Shown in pieces: positions 37,159 to 46,211 of a stretch of DNA of 64,000 nucleotides. Source of the DNA: Sinorhizobium americanum (GTDB taxonomy: Bacteria; Pseudomonadota; Alphaproteobacteria; Rhizobiales; Rhizobiaceae); the NCBI RefSeq assembly GCF_001651855.1, contig NZ_LNQC01000050.1:1-64000 (forward strand), read 5' to 3'. The first letter of the stretch is position 1, and each line of letters starts with the position of its first letter. Both the position numbers and the translations under genes were made by a program. The notes below the pieces were generated by a model. The model searched no databases. It had not been told where the DNA came from and saw only the letters and a program-made list of their open reading frames with translations.

Positions 37159-38102
37159 GCCGTCGCTCCCGATCTTGTCCTGAGGCGCGGATCGAGCACG
37201 GGGTAAAGGAGATCCACGATGAGGTTGATGGCGACGAAAGCCGCGGCGGAAAGCACGACAATTGCCTGCAACACGGCCACGTCCTGCGTACCGACGGCGC
37301 GCTCGGTGAGGCCCCCTATGCCGTTGAGGCCGAAGACCGTCTCCGTGACGACGGCGCCGGCGATTAGTTCGCCGAAGAGCACGCCGGCGATGGTCAACGT
37401 CGGCAGCAGCGCGTTCTTCGCGACATGCCGCCAGAGGACCCGGCCCTGCGTGGCGCCCTTGGCGCGCGCGACAGTGATGAAGGGCTGGGTCAGCACCGCA
37501 TCGATGTTGCGCACCAGCACCTGGGCAAGCGGCGCGGAGATCGGCACTGCGAGGGTCGCGACCGGCAAGATGAATTCCTGCCACGGCCCGGGATTGATCA
37601 CCGGTACAAGCTTCAGCCGGAACGAGAAGATCTGGATCAACATGATGCCGAGCCAGAAGGTCGGAATGGAGATGAAGAGCGACGGGACCGACTGGATCGC
37701 GGAACGAAGCCAGGCGAAGGGCGCAAGGCTCGACAGGAAGGCGATCGCAACCGCCAAGATCGCTGCGGTCAAGAATCCGATGGCCGCGAGCTTCAGCGTC
37801 ACCGGCAGATGCGCCGCAAGACTGGCGCTCACGGGCACGCCCGCCTGGACGGAATAGCCGAAATTGCCGCTCAGGAAATTGCCGATGGTTTGGACATATT
37901 GCAGCCAGAGCGGACTGTCGGCGGCGTAGGCCGCGCGGATCTCGGCGATCTGCTGCGGCGTCAGGCCGAGATCAGGGTTCTGGAACTTGATGAGGATCGC
38001 ATCACCCGGCATCGCCTGCAGAAGCACGAAGGAGACCGTGAAGGCCGCCCACAGCACCAGAAGTGCCTGGCCGATGCGGTTGAACAGATATCGGGACGTC
38101 AT
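37155..38102 (-). CDS. ABC transporter permease (DppB-like)
   Basis: 315 aa. N-terminal RIGQALLVLWAAFTVSF segment and DppB-type loop, then the EAA loop TVARAKGATQGRVLWRHV. Six membrane segments. First permease gene, 65 nt after the binding-protein stop, and overlapping the DppC-like gene. Confidence 0.9.
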   Translation of the reverse strand: MTSRYLFNRIGQALLVLWAAFTVSFVLLQAMPGDAILIKFQNPDLGLTPQQIAEIRAAYAADSPLWLQYVQTIGNFLSGNFGYSVQAGVPVSASLAAHLPVTLKLAAIGFLTAAILAVAIAFLSSLAPFAWLRSAIQSVPSLFISIPTFWLGIMLIQIFSFRLKLVPVINPGPWQEFILPVATLAVPISAPLAQVLVRNIDAVLTQPFITVARAKGATQGRVLWRHVAKNALLPTLTIAGVLFGELIAGAVVTETVFGLNGIGGLTERAVGTQDVAVLQAIVVLSAAAFVAINLIVDLLYPVLDPRLRTRSGATA

Positions 38103-38167
38103 GGTTTTTTCACCGTTTGATCCGGTTGGATCGGCGGTGCGCTCGGTGGCACGCCGACCAATGGCGA

Positions 38168-39808
38168 TCAGTGCTCGGCCAGCCAGGTGCTGTAGAAGCT
38201 CGGACGGCCGACCGCCTCGAAAGCGACGCCGTGCACGTAGGGCGCGCCGGCGAAAGCCTGGGGCTCTTCGAAGATCGGAATGGCATAGGCCTGGTCGATC
38301 ACGTAGTTCTGCACCTCTCCGGCGATCGCGAGCCGCTTGTCGCGGTCGGGCTCGGAGGCAAGCTGTTCGAGGAGACCGTTGAGCCTCTCGTCGACGAAGC
38401 TCTTGACCTTGTCGCCTAGCCCTCCCTTCTGGCGCAGCACGTCGCGATTCTTCGGGTAGTACTGGCTCTTGATGACGTCGGGGTCGGCGCGTCCGACCAT
38501 CGCCGGCGACACCGGTGTCTTCTCAGGGTCGAGGTCGTCGACTGTCTTGCTGCCGCTGTCGCCGGCGAGCACGTTGAGCTTGACGCCGAGCTTGCCCCAT
38601 TGCTGGGCGACGAGTTGGAGGGTTTCCTTGTTCTGCGGTTGCGGCAGGGATTCGTAGGCCGTTAGCACCAGCTCCTTGCCTTCCTTCTGGCGCCGGCCGT
38701 TGGGCCCGAGCGTCCAGCCCGCCTCCTCCAGAAGCGTCCTAGATTTTTCCGGATCGAAGGTCAGCTTGTCGGAGAGATCGACATAGCCGAGTGCGGTCGA
38801 AGCGATGATCGAGGTCGCCTGCGGATAATTCTTCGAGAAGAGCGTCGAGACGATTTCCTTCGTGTCGGTCGCGTGGAGGAGCGCCTGGCGTACCCGAACG
38901 TCGGCGACGAGCGGATTGTCCGGGCGGAAGACCACGCTGTTGTTCACGCCGCGGGTGGACGGCGCGTAGATCTGGAAGTCCTGGGCCTCGACCTGGGCTT
39001 CGTCATAGGCCTGCACCTGGCGGATGAAATCCGCCTGCCCTGCCAGCAATGCACCGATGCGGACGCTGTCCTCGCCGGTGATGATGTACGTGATGCCGTC
39101 GAGATAGGCTCGACCCTGATGTGAGAGCTTCGCCGGACCCCAGACGTAGTCCTCGCGGGCCCTGAGCTTCAGTTCCTTACCGAGCGTTTCGCTTTCCACC
39201 ACGAAGGGACCGGACCCAATGATCCTTGTCGCGTCGCCGAGTTCTTCGAACGGCAGCGCCAGTGTGCTCAAGGAGACGAGGCCGGAGCCGATCACCGACG
39301 TGCCCTGCAGGAAGCCCGGCGCCGGCTTCTTGAAGTAGAACTTCACCGTCAGCGCATCGATGACCTCGCTGCGGTCGTAATTGTTGATGACTTCCGAGAC
39401 CGGCTGCTTCAGCGCCTTGTTGCCGAGGCCGTAGACGTCGAAGTTCTTCGCGACCGCTGCCGCATCGAGCGGCGTACCGTCGGAAAAAGTAACACCGGGG
39501 CGGATCTTGAACGTGTATTCGGTCGCGTCCTCATTGATCGTCCAGGATTCGGCGATCCAGGGCTCGATTTCCAAGGTCTTCGGATTCTGGTAGGTGAGCT
39601 TGTCCGTGATCTGGTTGAGCACGCCGCCGTTCGGGTAGAAGCCGCCGGCCGGAGGGTAGAGATTGGTGTGCGCCTGTTGCTCCAGGTAAACGAGCGTTCC
39701 ACCCTTCACCGGCTGGCTTGCCTCTTCGGCAAAGGCGACTGGCAGCGAAAAGCTTGTGGCAGCAACGGCTGCCACGGCGAAAGCGAGTCGTTTGAGCGTG
39801 GTCGTCAT
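38168..39808 (-). CDS. ABC transporter substrate-binding protein (family 5, KPN_01854 type)
   Basis: 546 aa with a signal peptide (residues 1-27, ending AFA). Family-5 peptide/nickel/opine-type binder: LTYQNPKTLEIEPWIAESWTI, FKIRPGVTFSDGTPLDAAAV and RVRQALLHATDTK are conserved family segments. It occurs in a conserved set with the LLM monooxygenase and CMD-fold genes; its ligand is not known. First gene of the operon, preceded by 640 bp of non-coding sequence. Confidence 0.9.
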   Translation of the reverse strand: MTTTLKRLAFAVAAVAATSFSLPVAFAEEASQPVKGGTLVYLEQQAHTNLYPPAGGFYPNGGVLNQITDKLTYQNPKTLEIEPWIAESWTINEDATEYTFKIRPGVTFSDGTPLDAAAVAKNFDVYGLGNKALKQPVSEVINNYDRSEVIDALTVKFYFKKPAPGFLQGTSVIGSGLVSLSTLALPFEELGDATRIIGSGPFVVESETLGKELKLRAREDYVWGPAKLSHQGRAYLDGITYIITGEDSVRIGALLAGQADFIRQVQAYDEAQVEAQDFQIYAPSTRGVNNSVVFRPDNPLVADVRVRQALLHATDTKEIVSTLFSKNYPQATSIIASTALGYVDLSDKLTFDPEKSRTLLEEAGWTLGPNGRRQKEGKELVLTAYESLPQPQNKETLQLVAQQWGKLGVKLNVLAGDSGSKTVDDLDPEKTPVSPAMVGRADPDVIKSQYYPKNRDVLRQKGGLGDKVKSFVDERLNGLLEQLASEPDRDKRLAIAGEVQNYVIDQAYAIPIFEEPQAFAGAPYVHGVAFEAVGRPSFYSTWLAEH

Positions 39809-40457
39809 TCAGGACCGTCCTTGGAATTCTTGAGGATACGGTCGGTATTTCACGCGCGTTTGTCGACTAAATCTAGCAAAATTATGTGCAATTCCTTTGC
39901 TAAGGAGAAAAGAAGCTTCCTATCGCGGTCACTTGAGAGTTGATTTGTTCGATGGTCACGCATGCAGGCACGTTGCCGTGGCTTCACCTTTACGCCTTGG
40001 GGGAAGGGCTCGCGGGTGCGTTGGAAGGAGGCTGTCGCTCTTGACCCTTCTCGGACCTTGCTGCCGGGAAGTTGACGGGCAAGTCCCCACTCCGTTGTTG
40101 TCGTTCAGTGCTCATCGTCGCTATGCATCTCCAGTCGCAGGAAAGCAGCTTCTATTTGCAGCAGATCAGCCGAACGTGGCTCGCCATGCCAAATTCTGAT
40201 ATCCTAGTTGGGAGGCAGTTGCTCATGCGTACCTACGGCATGTGGGGATTCCGGGGCATCGGCTATCGGAGATGCAGTCTCGGCTCAGGCACTGTCGAAG
40301 CTAGTCGGGCGGCTTACAGCCGCAAGCGTGATCTCGATCGGTGAAAACGAGCGCTCGGGGCGAACCACACACGTCTCTACGCAAGCACGTTGCCTCAAAA
40401 ATCTGCGGCGGCGCTGAGCATCGGCTTGAATCCGCCGCTCACACCGAGGAGGAACCA
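39809..40457. other. Intergenic region
   Basis: 649 bp, no supported gene; a plus-strand frame at 40072-40344 has no family features. The AT-rich part 39860-39910 probably holds the promoter of the ABC/monooxygenase operon, and the right end the promoter of the secreted protein. Confidence 0.45.
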
Positions 40458-41012
40458 ATGAAAAACTTGATCGCGGCATCCGCGGCAGCGATAACGCCTG
40501 TCAAAAGTGCGCTTCTCTCCGGATTACTCGTTGCCCTGGCTCCCGAAGTCGTCCTGGGGGCTCCTATCGAAAAGAAGGGGACCACACCCTACGTGACGCA
40601 CTTCATTTTTCGCCCCCTGATGAGCATTGACGTTCCGGGCGTCGGTAAGGCCACCGCGCTGGAGGCCGTCGGCACCACCGAAAATATGAAGGGAGAAGCA
40701 ATGCTCGACAAGATGTCAGCACATTGTACGGCGGTAAGCGTTGCTTCGGGTGACAAGAACTTCATTGATGGCGCCTGTGTGTTAGCCGACAAGGATGGCG
40801 ACAAGATCTTTTCGACCTTTGATACGCGTGACCTAGACAAGTCGCAGCCGGAAATGGATTGTGGCACCCATATCATCACCGGGGGCACCGGCAAGTACGC
40901 GGGCATTACCGGGCGTGAGCCCTTTGCGTGTATGGAGATGCCTGCACTGGCTGGACCCGGCGGCTATACTGCGATGGACATACCGCATAACACGTCGTGG
41001 GAGATCAAATGA
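40458..41012 (+). CDS. Secreted protein, allene-oxide-cyclase-like beta barrel (tentative)
   Basis: 184 aa from the ATG at 40458, with GAGGAGGAA upstream. Signal peptide to about residue 35 (ending LGA). The mature part is beta-rich with two cysteine pairs (HCTAVS - GACVL and DCGTH - FACME). GTGKYAGITGREPFACM resembles the GTGKYAGATG segment of allene-oxide-cyclase-barrel-like proteins, a fold that binds hydrophobic ligands. Function unknown. It is followed by a good terminator and is a single-gene unit. Confidence 0.6.
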   Translation: MKNLIAASAAAITPVKSALLSGLLVALAPEVVLGAPIEKKGTTPYVTHFIFRPLMSIDVPGVGKATALEAVGTTENMKGEAMLDKMSAHCTAVSVASGDKNFIDGACVLADKDGDKIFSTFDTRDLDKSQPEMDCGTHIITGGTGKYAGITGREPFACMEMPALAGPGGYTAMDIPHNTSWEIK

Positions 41013-41054
41013 CAGGAACCTCGATGCTCTATCGCAAACCGGCCCAAAAAGGTA

Positions 41055-41086
41055 AGAAGAGCCCGGCACGCAAGCCGGGTTCTTCT
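41055..41086 (+). terminator. Terminator after the secreted-protein gene
   Basis: AGAAGAGCCCGGC (41055-41067) pairs with GCCGGGTTCTTCT (41074-41086), 13 pairs with one G-T, loop ACGCAA. It lies 43 nt after the stop codon. Confidence 0.75.
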
Positions 41087-41261
41087 ATGCTGAAGCGCGG
41101 TAGATCCTTTATCCGCATCGTGAGATCGTGGCGCGCTCTTGGAGGGACCGAGCAGTCCAGATCAATTCGGTCTGCGTTGTCCCCATCATTGGCCGAGCAC
41201 CAGCATCCGATGCGTGGCGCATAGCGGTCACTCAGCGCCGTTCCAATGAATTTCGGCTATC

Positions 41262-41265
41262 CACC
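41262..41265. repeat. Target-site duplication, left copy
   Basis: CACC directly before the left inverted repeat of the IS1182-family element; the same 4 bp follow its right end at 42800-42803. Confidence 0.6.
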
Positions 41266-42799
41266 GATAGTGTTGAAAAAGTCCGGCTTGAAACAGTCTT
41301 GAAGCACTGACTCAGTCTTCGTATCGGAAGGAGATTGAGTCGATGATGGGCGAGCAAAGTGCGATGCAGGAGGAGTTGTTCTATGGCTTCAGTCTGGAAC
41401 GGTACGTGCCGGCGGACCACCTGCTCAGAGCCATCGACCGCTTCGTTGACCTTTCCGGTGTCCGCCAGCACCTCGCGCCGTACTACAGCCCGATCGGCCG
41501 TCCCTCGATCGACCCTGAACTGCTGATCCGCATGCTGATTGTCGGCTACTGCTTCGGCATCCGCTCGGAGCGGCGGCTGTGCGAGGAAGTCCATCTGAAC
41601 CTGGCCTGTCGGTGGTTCTGCCGGCTTGGCCTAGAGGGCGATGTGCCGGACCATTCGACCTTCTCCAAGACACGCCATGGCCGCTTCCGCGATGCCGATC
41701 TGCTGCGCGAGCTGTTTGAGACCGTCGTGCGGCGCTGCATGAGAGAAGGCCTCGGCGGCGGCGAGGGCTTTGCCGTCGATGCCAGCATGATCGTGGCGGA
41801 CGCTCATCGTCAGCGCGGGATCGAAACGGCTGAGGAGCTCAACCCCACGGCAAAGCGGGCTGTGGCCGAGTACCTCGCCACCCTTGATGATGCCGCCTTC
41901 GGAGCCGCCACGCCGGTGGAGCCCAAGTTCATCTCGCCGGTCGACCCAGCAGCACGCTGGACCGCCTCCTGGGGCGGCCCGGCTGTCTACGCCTACTGCA
42001 CCAACTATCTCATCGATGTGGAGCACGCCATCATCGTGGACGTTGAGCCCTCGACTGCGGTGCGTCAGGCCGAGGTGACGGCCGCAAAGACCATGATCGA
42101 ACGTACTCACGACGAATTCGGCCTGTGGCCGGAACGGCTGATTGCCGACACTGGCTACGGCTCGGCCGAGATGCTGAACTGGCTGGTGCATGAGCGCGGG
42201 ATCGAGCCGCATATCCCGGTGTTCGATAAGTCCAAGTGCAAGGACGGCACCTTCTCGCGGGAGGACTTCGCCTACGACCATTCAAGCGACACCTACCGCT
42301 GCCCAGGTGGCAAGCTTCTTCAGCACTACCGCCGGCGATTCACAACACCGCGGACCGGTGTGGGAAAGGACAACACGCTACGTTATCTGGCGAGCAAGCA
42401 TGATTGCGACGCCTGCGCACTTAAGCCCCGCTGCTGTCCCAATACGCCGGCGCGCAAGGTAACGCGCTCAATCTATGAGGGCGCGCGCGACATGGCTCGC
42501 GACATCGCCAAAACCGACGCGTACCAGACGTCACGCTATCAGCGGAAGAAGGTGGAGATGCTCTTCGCGCACCTCAAACGCATTCTGAAGCTCGATAGAT
42601 TGCGACTACGCGGCCCCTGCGGTGCCCGCGATGAGTTCCACCTCGCCGCCATCGCCCAGAATCTCAGGAAATTGGCCAAGATCTGCAGCCGGCGGACGGT
42701 GATCCCGGCCAGTTAGGGCGAGGAGGTCACGTCGACCTCAATTGCGACGCCCTGAGCGAGCTACCTTTCCGGCTAAAAGCTGACTTCTTCAACACTATC
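41266..42799 (+). mobile_element. IS1182-family insertion sequence, apparently intact
   Basis: Terminal inverted repeats begin GATAGTGTTGAA at 41266 and, reading inward on the other strand, GATAGTGTTGAA at 42799. The first 12 positions are identical and the next 12 partly so (AAGTC conserved). The element is about 1534 bp, holds one full-length transposase and is flanked by CACC on both sides. It has inserted 17 bp past the stop of the acetyltransferase gene, so no gene is broken. Confidence 0.8.
41343..42716 (+). CDS. IS1182-family transposase
   Basis: 457 aa, full length. N-terminal domain VPADHLLRAIDRFVD, PSIDPELLIRMLIVGYCFGIRSERRLCEEV and DHSTFSKTRHGRF; the DDE catalytic domain contains FAVDASMI (first Asp) and RLIADTGYGS (second Asp), and the C-terminal glutamate is expected in KKVEMLFAHLKR. 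A cysteine cluster (CDACALKPRCCP) is typical of the family. ATG at 41343 or 41346. Confidence 0.92.
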   Translation: MMGEQSAMQEELFYGFSLERYVPADHLLRAIDRFVDLSGVRQHLAPYYSPIGRPSIDPELLIRMLIVGYCFGIRSERRLCEEVHLNLACRWFCRLGLEGDVPDHSTFSKTRHGRFRDADLLRELFETVVRRCMREGLGGGEGFAVDASMIVADAHRQRGIETAEELNPTAKRAVAEYLATLDDAAFGAATPVEPKFISPVDPAARWTASWGGPAVYAYCTNYLIDVEHAIIVDVEPSTAVRQAEVTAAKTMIERTHDEFGLWPERLIADTGYGSAEMLNWLVHERGIEPHIPVFDKSKCKDGTFSREDFAYDHSSDTYRCPGGKLLQHYRRRFTTPRTGVGKDNTLRYLASKHDCDACALKPRCCPNTPARKVTRSIYEGARDMARDIAKTDAYQTSRYQRKKVEMLFAHLKRILKLDRLRLRGPCGARDEFHLAAIAQNLRKLAKICSRRTVIPAS

Positions 42800-42803
42800 C
42801 ACC
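42800..42803. repeat. Target-site duplication, right copy
   Basis: CACC immediately after the right inverted repeat; pairs with 41262-41265. Confidence 0.6.
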
Positions 42804-42815
42804 CATCACGGCCAC

Positions 42816-43355
42816 TCAGGACGGACAGAATTCTCTGTCCAGCATCCCCATGATTATGTCGTCTGCCCATCTGCCGTTGATGAAGGCTGATTCCCGCTCT
42901 CGCCCTTCCTCGAGGAATCCGCACTTACGATAGCAGGCGATCGCGCGGGTGTTGCTAGCCAGCACCCGTAGCGAAACCCGGTGTAGACCGGTTGAGAATG
43001 CATAAGCCAGAGCGAGCCTGATCGCTTCTGTCCCATATCCCCTGCCAAGATATGTGGGGTCATCGATGCCGATAGCGAGGGCGGCGCGCTTGTCGTGCCT
43101 GTCCATACTGTGAAAGCGGACATGACCGATGAAGCGGCCAGCATCGATAATCCATGCATATTCCTGCTCCTCGATGAGGCGAATGGCGGCTTCCGCGTGC
43201 TCCCTCGTAAAGGGCACCTCAGGGTCGAAGGTGCCGCCATATGCCTCGACGATTTCCTTGTGCCGCCCGAGCGCAAGGCGCACGTCCACATCTTCGCGGA
43301 TGGGACTGCGGAGGATGAGACGGGCGCTTCGGAGTTCGGGAAGATTGGCTTTCAT
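42816..43355 (-). CDS. GNAT-family N-acetyltransferase (RimJ/RimL-like)
   Basis: 179 aa from the ATG at 43355; a TTG two codons upstream is an alternative. RLILRSPIREDVD and RYKEIVEAY-type N-terminus of RimJ/RimL enzymes, with the acetyl-CoA-binding loop LGRGYGTEAIRLAL and SLRVLASNTRAIACYRKCGFLEEG. It acetylates an amine or a protein N-terminus; the target is unknown. The IS1182 element lies just downstream. Confidence 0.88.
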   Translation of the reverse strand: MKANLPELRSARLILRSPIREDVDVRLALGRHKEIVEAYGGTFDPEVPFTREHAEAAIRLIEEQEYAWIIDAGRFIGHVRFHSMDRHDKRAALAIGIDDPTYLGRGYGTEAIRLALAYAFSTGLHRVSLRVLASNTRAIACYRKCGFLEEGRERESAFINGRWADDIIMGMLDREFCPS

Positions 43356-43395
43356 TTGCAAGCTTCAATGTTGAACGGCTCTGCGTCGCTGAGCG

Positions 43396-44190
43396 TCATT
43401 GTCTGGCGCGCGCAACCCAAAGCTGTTCCCGGCCGTAATCAGGCGGTGATCCGCTGAAATCGGAATAAAGATCGATCACCTCGAAACCGGTGAGTTCGAG
43501 CAAGTAGGCCGTTTCCTGCCGCAGGTTCCAGCGCAGCGACCACGACGTTTCTTCGGAGCCCACGACATTTCCCGCTCCATCGAATTCCTCGAAACGAAGG
43601 ACTTCATGGACCGTCTGCTGATAGGGGTCGGTGTGTCGGGCCACGACCGTCCTGCGGATCAGATGGCCTGAGCGGGGATGCTGCGCCTCGCGCGGCGGAG
43701 CCTTGCTACCGTTTCCAAACAGCAATTCGAAGTTCGGATCGAAGAGGTCCAGGATCAGATGGCCGCCGGGAATGAGGTGGCGCCGAATGCAATTCAGCGC
43801 CAGCCGTTGCCCTTCCGGCGTGACCACGTGCTGGTAGCTTCGCGCCGGCACGAGGGCGAGCGCAAACCGTTGTTCCAAGTCGAAGCTCGTCATGTCACCT
43901 TCGACGAGGCGGGCACGACTGGTCAGCTCAGGCCGGTTGCGGAGCTTTGCAGCGGCTCGATCCAGCATGAGACGGGAAAGGTCCATTCCCACAACCTCAT
44001 GGCCTGCATCCGCCAACGGGATCAATACGCGCCCGGTTCCGGTCCCGAGCTCAAGGATCGGGCCGCCAGAGCGTCGCGCCGAATCCAGGTAGAATTCGAC
44101 GTCGCCGGTGAGCAGTCCCCCTCCTGTAAACAGGTCGTAAAGCTCGACACCGAGGCCCCCGGCATAATACGCATTCGGATCGGTCATCAT
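43396..44190 (-). CDS. Class I SAM-dependent methyltransferase
   Basis: 264 aa from the ATG at 44190. Motif I ILELGTGTGR (45-54), acidic end of strand 2 in VVGMDLS, motif II/III region VEGDMTSF and LIPGGHLILDLFDP. The substrate is not predictable, but the C-terminal half (beta-rich, SLRWNLRQETAYLLELTGF) is like small-molecule methyltransferases. It ends 40 nt before the acetyltransferase start on the same strand, so both could be in one unit. Confidence 0.85.
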   Translation of the reverse strand: MMTDPNAYYAGGLGVELYDLFTGGGLLTGDVEFYLDSARRSGGPILELGTGTGRVLIPLADAGHEVVGMDLSRLMLDRAAAKLRNRPELTSRARLVEGDMTSFDLEQRFALALVPARSYQHVVTPEGQRLALNCIRRHLIPGGHLILDLFDPNFELLFGNGSKAPPREAQHPRSGHLIRRTVVARHTDPYQQTVHEVLRFEEFDGAGNVVGSEETSWSLRWNLRQETAYLLELTGFEVIDLYSDFSGSPPDYGREQLWVARARQ

Positions 44191-44315
44191 GCGCAGTCCT
44201 CGGGTGCAGTCTGAGGTTGTCCAAACAATCTGAAGCGCGCCGCGCAGCGTGTAAAGAGGGGAAGACCGATCTCGTCGGATAATCAAGGCAATTGAGTCCC
44301 TCTATTTCTCGATTG

Positions 44316-46211
44316 TTAACCATTAATTTTTGGCAGCCCTTCCGGCCGCAAGTGCTTCTTCAGCGCGGCGATGCGGAAGATGGCGTTGGCGGCGCCATAG
44401 CCGCGATAGCCACGCCGCTCGATGATCTCGAAGAAGAAGCCTTCGCCGTAGGTGGGGCTGTATAGCTGGAAGAATTCGCCGTGTTCGTCGCGGTCGTACA
44501 GGATGTTCGCGGCTCTCAGGCGCTCCGTCAAAGCCGGTTCGAGGCCGAAGCGTGCTTCGACGTCGTCGTAGTAGTTGGGCGAGATCTGCAGCGGGCGGAA
44601 GCCGTTGCGGCGGAGCGCGGCCGCGGTTGCGAAAATGTCGTCCGTGTGGAAGGCGAGATGCTGGATGCCGGAGCCGAAGGTCTCGGCGATGAAGTGGCCG
44701 GCGAGCGTCCGGCGGTTCTCGGCGCCATTGAGCGTCAGGCGCAACGACCCGGAGGCATTTTCGACCACCTGGCTGCGCACCACTCCGGCGGGATCGATGA
44801 TATCGACCATCGGCGTCTTTGCGGCCGCAAAGATCGAGGTGTAGAACAGGAGCCAGGTCGGCATCTCCTCGTAGGCTACCGTCTGGGCGATATGGTCGAC
44901 GCGGCGGAGCCCGGCCTCTTCCACCTCGCCACCCTCGACGGACGGCTCGAAGTCGATGTCCCAAATGCGGCCGAGATCGCTCTTATCATCGAGCAAATAG
45001 AGGAGCCCGCCGCCGACACCGCGGATCGCCGGCAGCTCGACCTCGCCCGCGGCGACCGGCTGGCTGAAGGGCTCGGCATCGAGCGCCAGCGCCCGCTCCA
45101 TGGCTTGCTGCGCGTCGTCGACGACAAGGGCGACGGCATAGGCGGAGCTGCCGTGAACGGCATAGGAGGAGCTCGCAAATCCGTTGTCGTCAGTATTGAC
45201 CAGAATACGGATGTCGCCCTGCTGGTAGAGGTCGACTTTCTTCGAGCGGTGGCTGGCCGCCTTGCGGAAGCCCAGCGTCTTCAGGATGGCGGTGAGGTCG
45301 GCGGCGTCCTCGTCAGCGGCCGCGAACTCGACGAATCCGACCCGCTGGACCGGTGCGCGCTCCGGCATCGGCTTGACGGTGAGCGAGCCGGCATCCGGAT
45401 GCCGCCGCACCTGGTCGCCGAGATAGATTAGCGAGCGATGGCCATCTGCAGCGATCGGCTTGGCGGCGCCGCCGCGGAACTGGTCGTTGAAGATTTCCAG
45501 CGAGAAATAGCCGTCGTAGCCGGTTTCGGCGATCGCCCGGGTGAACTCGGCAACGGGCAGGTCGCCTTCGCCGGGCATGTTGCGGAAGTGCCGGCTCCAA
45601 TAGAGCAGGTCCATGTCGATCAGCGGCGCATCGGCGAGCTGGACGATGAAGATCTTTTCCTTCGGGATGGACCGGATCGAATTGACCTCGAGCTTGCGGG
45701 ACAACGTGTGGAAGCTGTCGAGGATCAGGCCGATATTCGGGTGATCGGCGCGGCGGACGATCTCCCAGGCGTCGCGATGGTCATGGATGTGCCGGCTCCA
45801 GGCCAGGGCCTCGAAGCCCACCTTCAATCCGCGTTTCGCGGCGCGTTCGCCGAGCTCGCGAAGGTCGGCGGCGGCGCGATCGATGCCGCCGAGCGAGATC
45901 GGCGAGACGTTCGAGCAGACGAGCAGGAGATCGGTGCCGAGCTGCTGCATGACGTCGAACTTGCGTTCGGCCCGAACGAAGGTGCGGCTGCGGTGCGGCT
46001 CCGGCATGCCCTCGAAGTCGCGGAACGGCTGGAACAGCGTGATCTCGAGACCATGGTCGCGCACCATCCGCCCGACATCCGCGGGGCTGCCGTCGAAGGC
46101 GAGAAAGTCGTTTTCGAAGATCTCCACGCCGTCGAAACCGGCGGCGGCGATCGCCGTGAGCTTGTCCGGCAACTCGCCGCTGATCGAAACCGTTGCGATC
46201 GAAGTCTTCAT
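44316..46211 (-). CDS. quiC1: 3-dehydroshikimate dehydratase, QuiC1-type (TIM barrel fused to HPPD-like domain)
   Basis: 631 aa. The N-terminal half (to about 280) is a sugar-phosphate-isomerase/AP-endonuclease-2 TIM barrel with metal ligands expected in VGFEALAW, LILDSFHTL, FIVQLADAP and YFSLEIFND. The C-terminal half is a vicinal-oxygen-chelate domain like 4-hydroxyphenylpyruvate dioxygenase, with H in RRVDHIAQ, H in IQHLAFHTDD and E in FFFEIIER. This fusion is known for bacterial QuiC1 enzymes, which convert 3-dehydroshikimate to protocatechuate. It overlaps the AroE-like gene by 4 nt, supporting shikimate/quinate catabolism. Confidence 0.88.
   Translation of the reverse strand: MKTSIATVSISGELPDKLTAIAAAGFDGVEIFENDFLAFDGSPADVGRMVRDHGLEITLFQPFRDFEGMPEPHRSRTFVRAERKFDVMQQLGTDLLLVCSNVSPISLGGIDRAAADLRELGERAAKRGLKVGFEALAWSRHIHDHRDAWEIVRRADHPNIGLILDSFHTLSRKLEVNSIRSIPKEKIFIVQLADAPLIDMDLLYWSRHFRNMPGEGDLPVAEFTRAIAETGYDGYFSLEIFNDQFRGGAAKPIAADGHRSLIYLGDQVRRHPDAGSLTVKPMPERAPVQRVGFVEFAAADEDAADLTAILKTLGFRKAASHRSKKVDLYQQGDIRILVNTDDNGFASSSYAVHGSSAYAVALVVDDAQQAMERALALDAEPFSQPVAAGEVELPAIRGVGGGLLYLLDDKSDLGRIWDIDFEPSVEGGEVEEAGLRRVDHIAQTVAYEEMPTWLLFYTSIFAAAKTPMVDIIDPAGVVRSQVVENASGSLRLTLNGAENRRTLAGHFIAETFGSGIQHLAFHTDDIFATAAALRRNGFRPLQISPNYYDDVEARFGLEPALTERLRAANILYDRDEHGEFFQLYSPTYGEGFFFEIIERRGYRGYGAANAIFRIAALKKHLRPEGLPKING

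Noticed and set aside
40072..40344. Plus-strand 90-aa frame upstream of the secreted-protein gene
   Set aside because: No conserved motif, no ribosome-binding site and poor protein-like composition.
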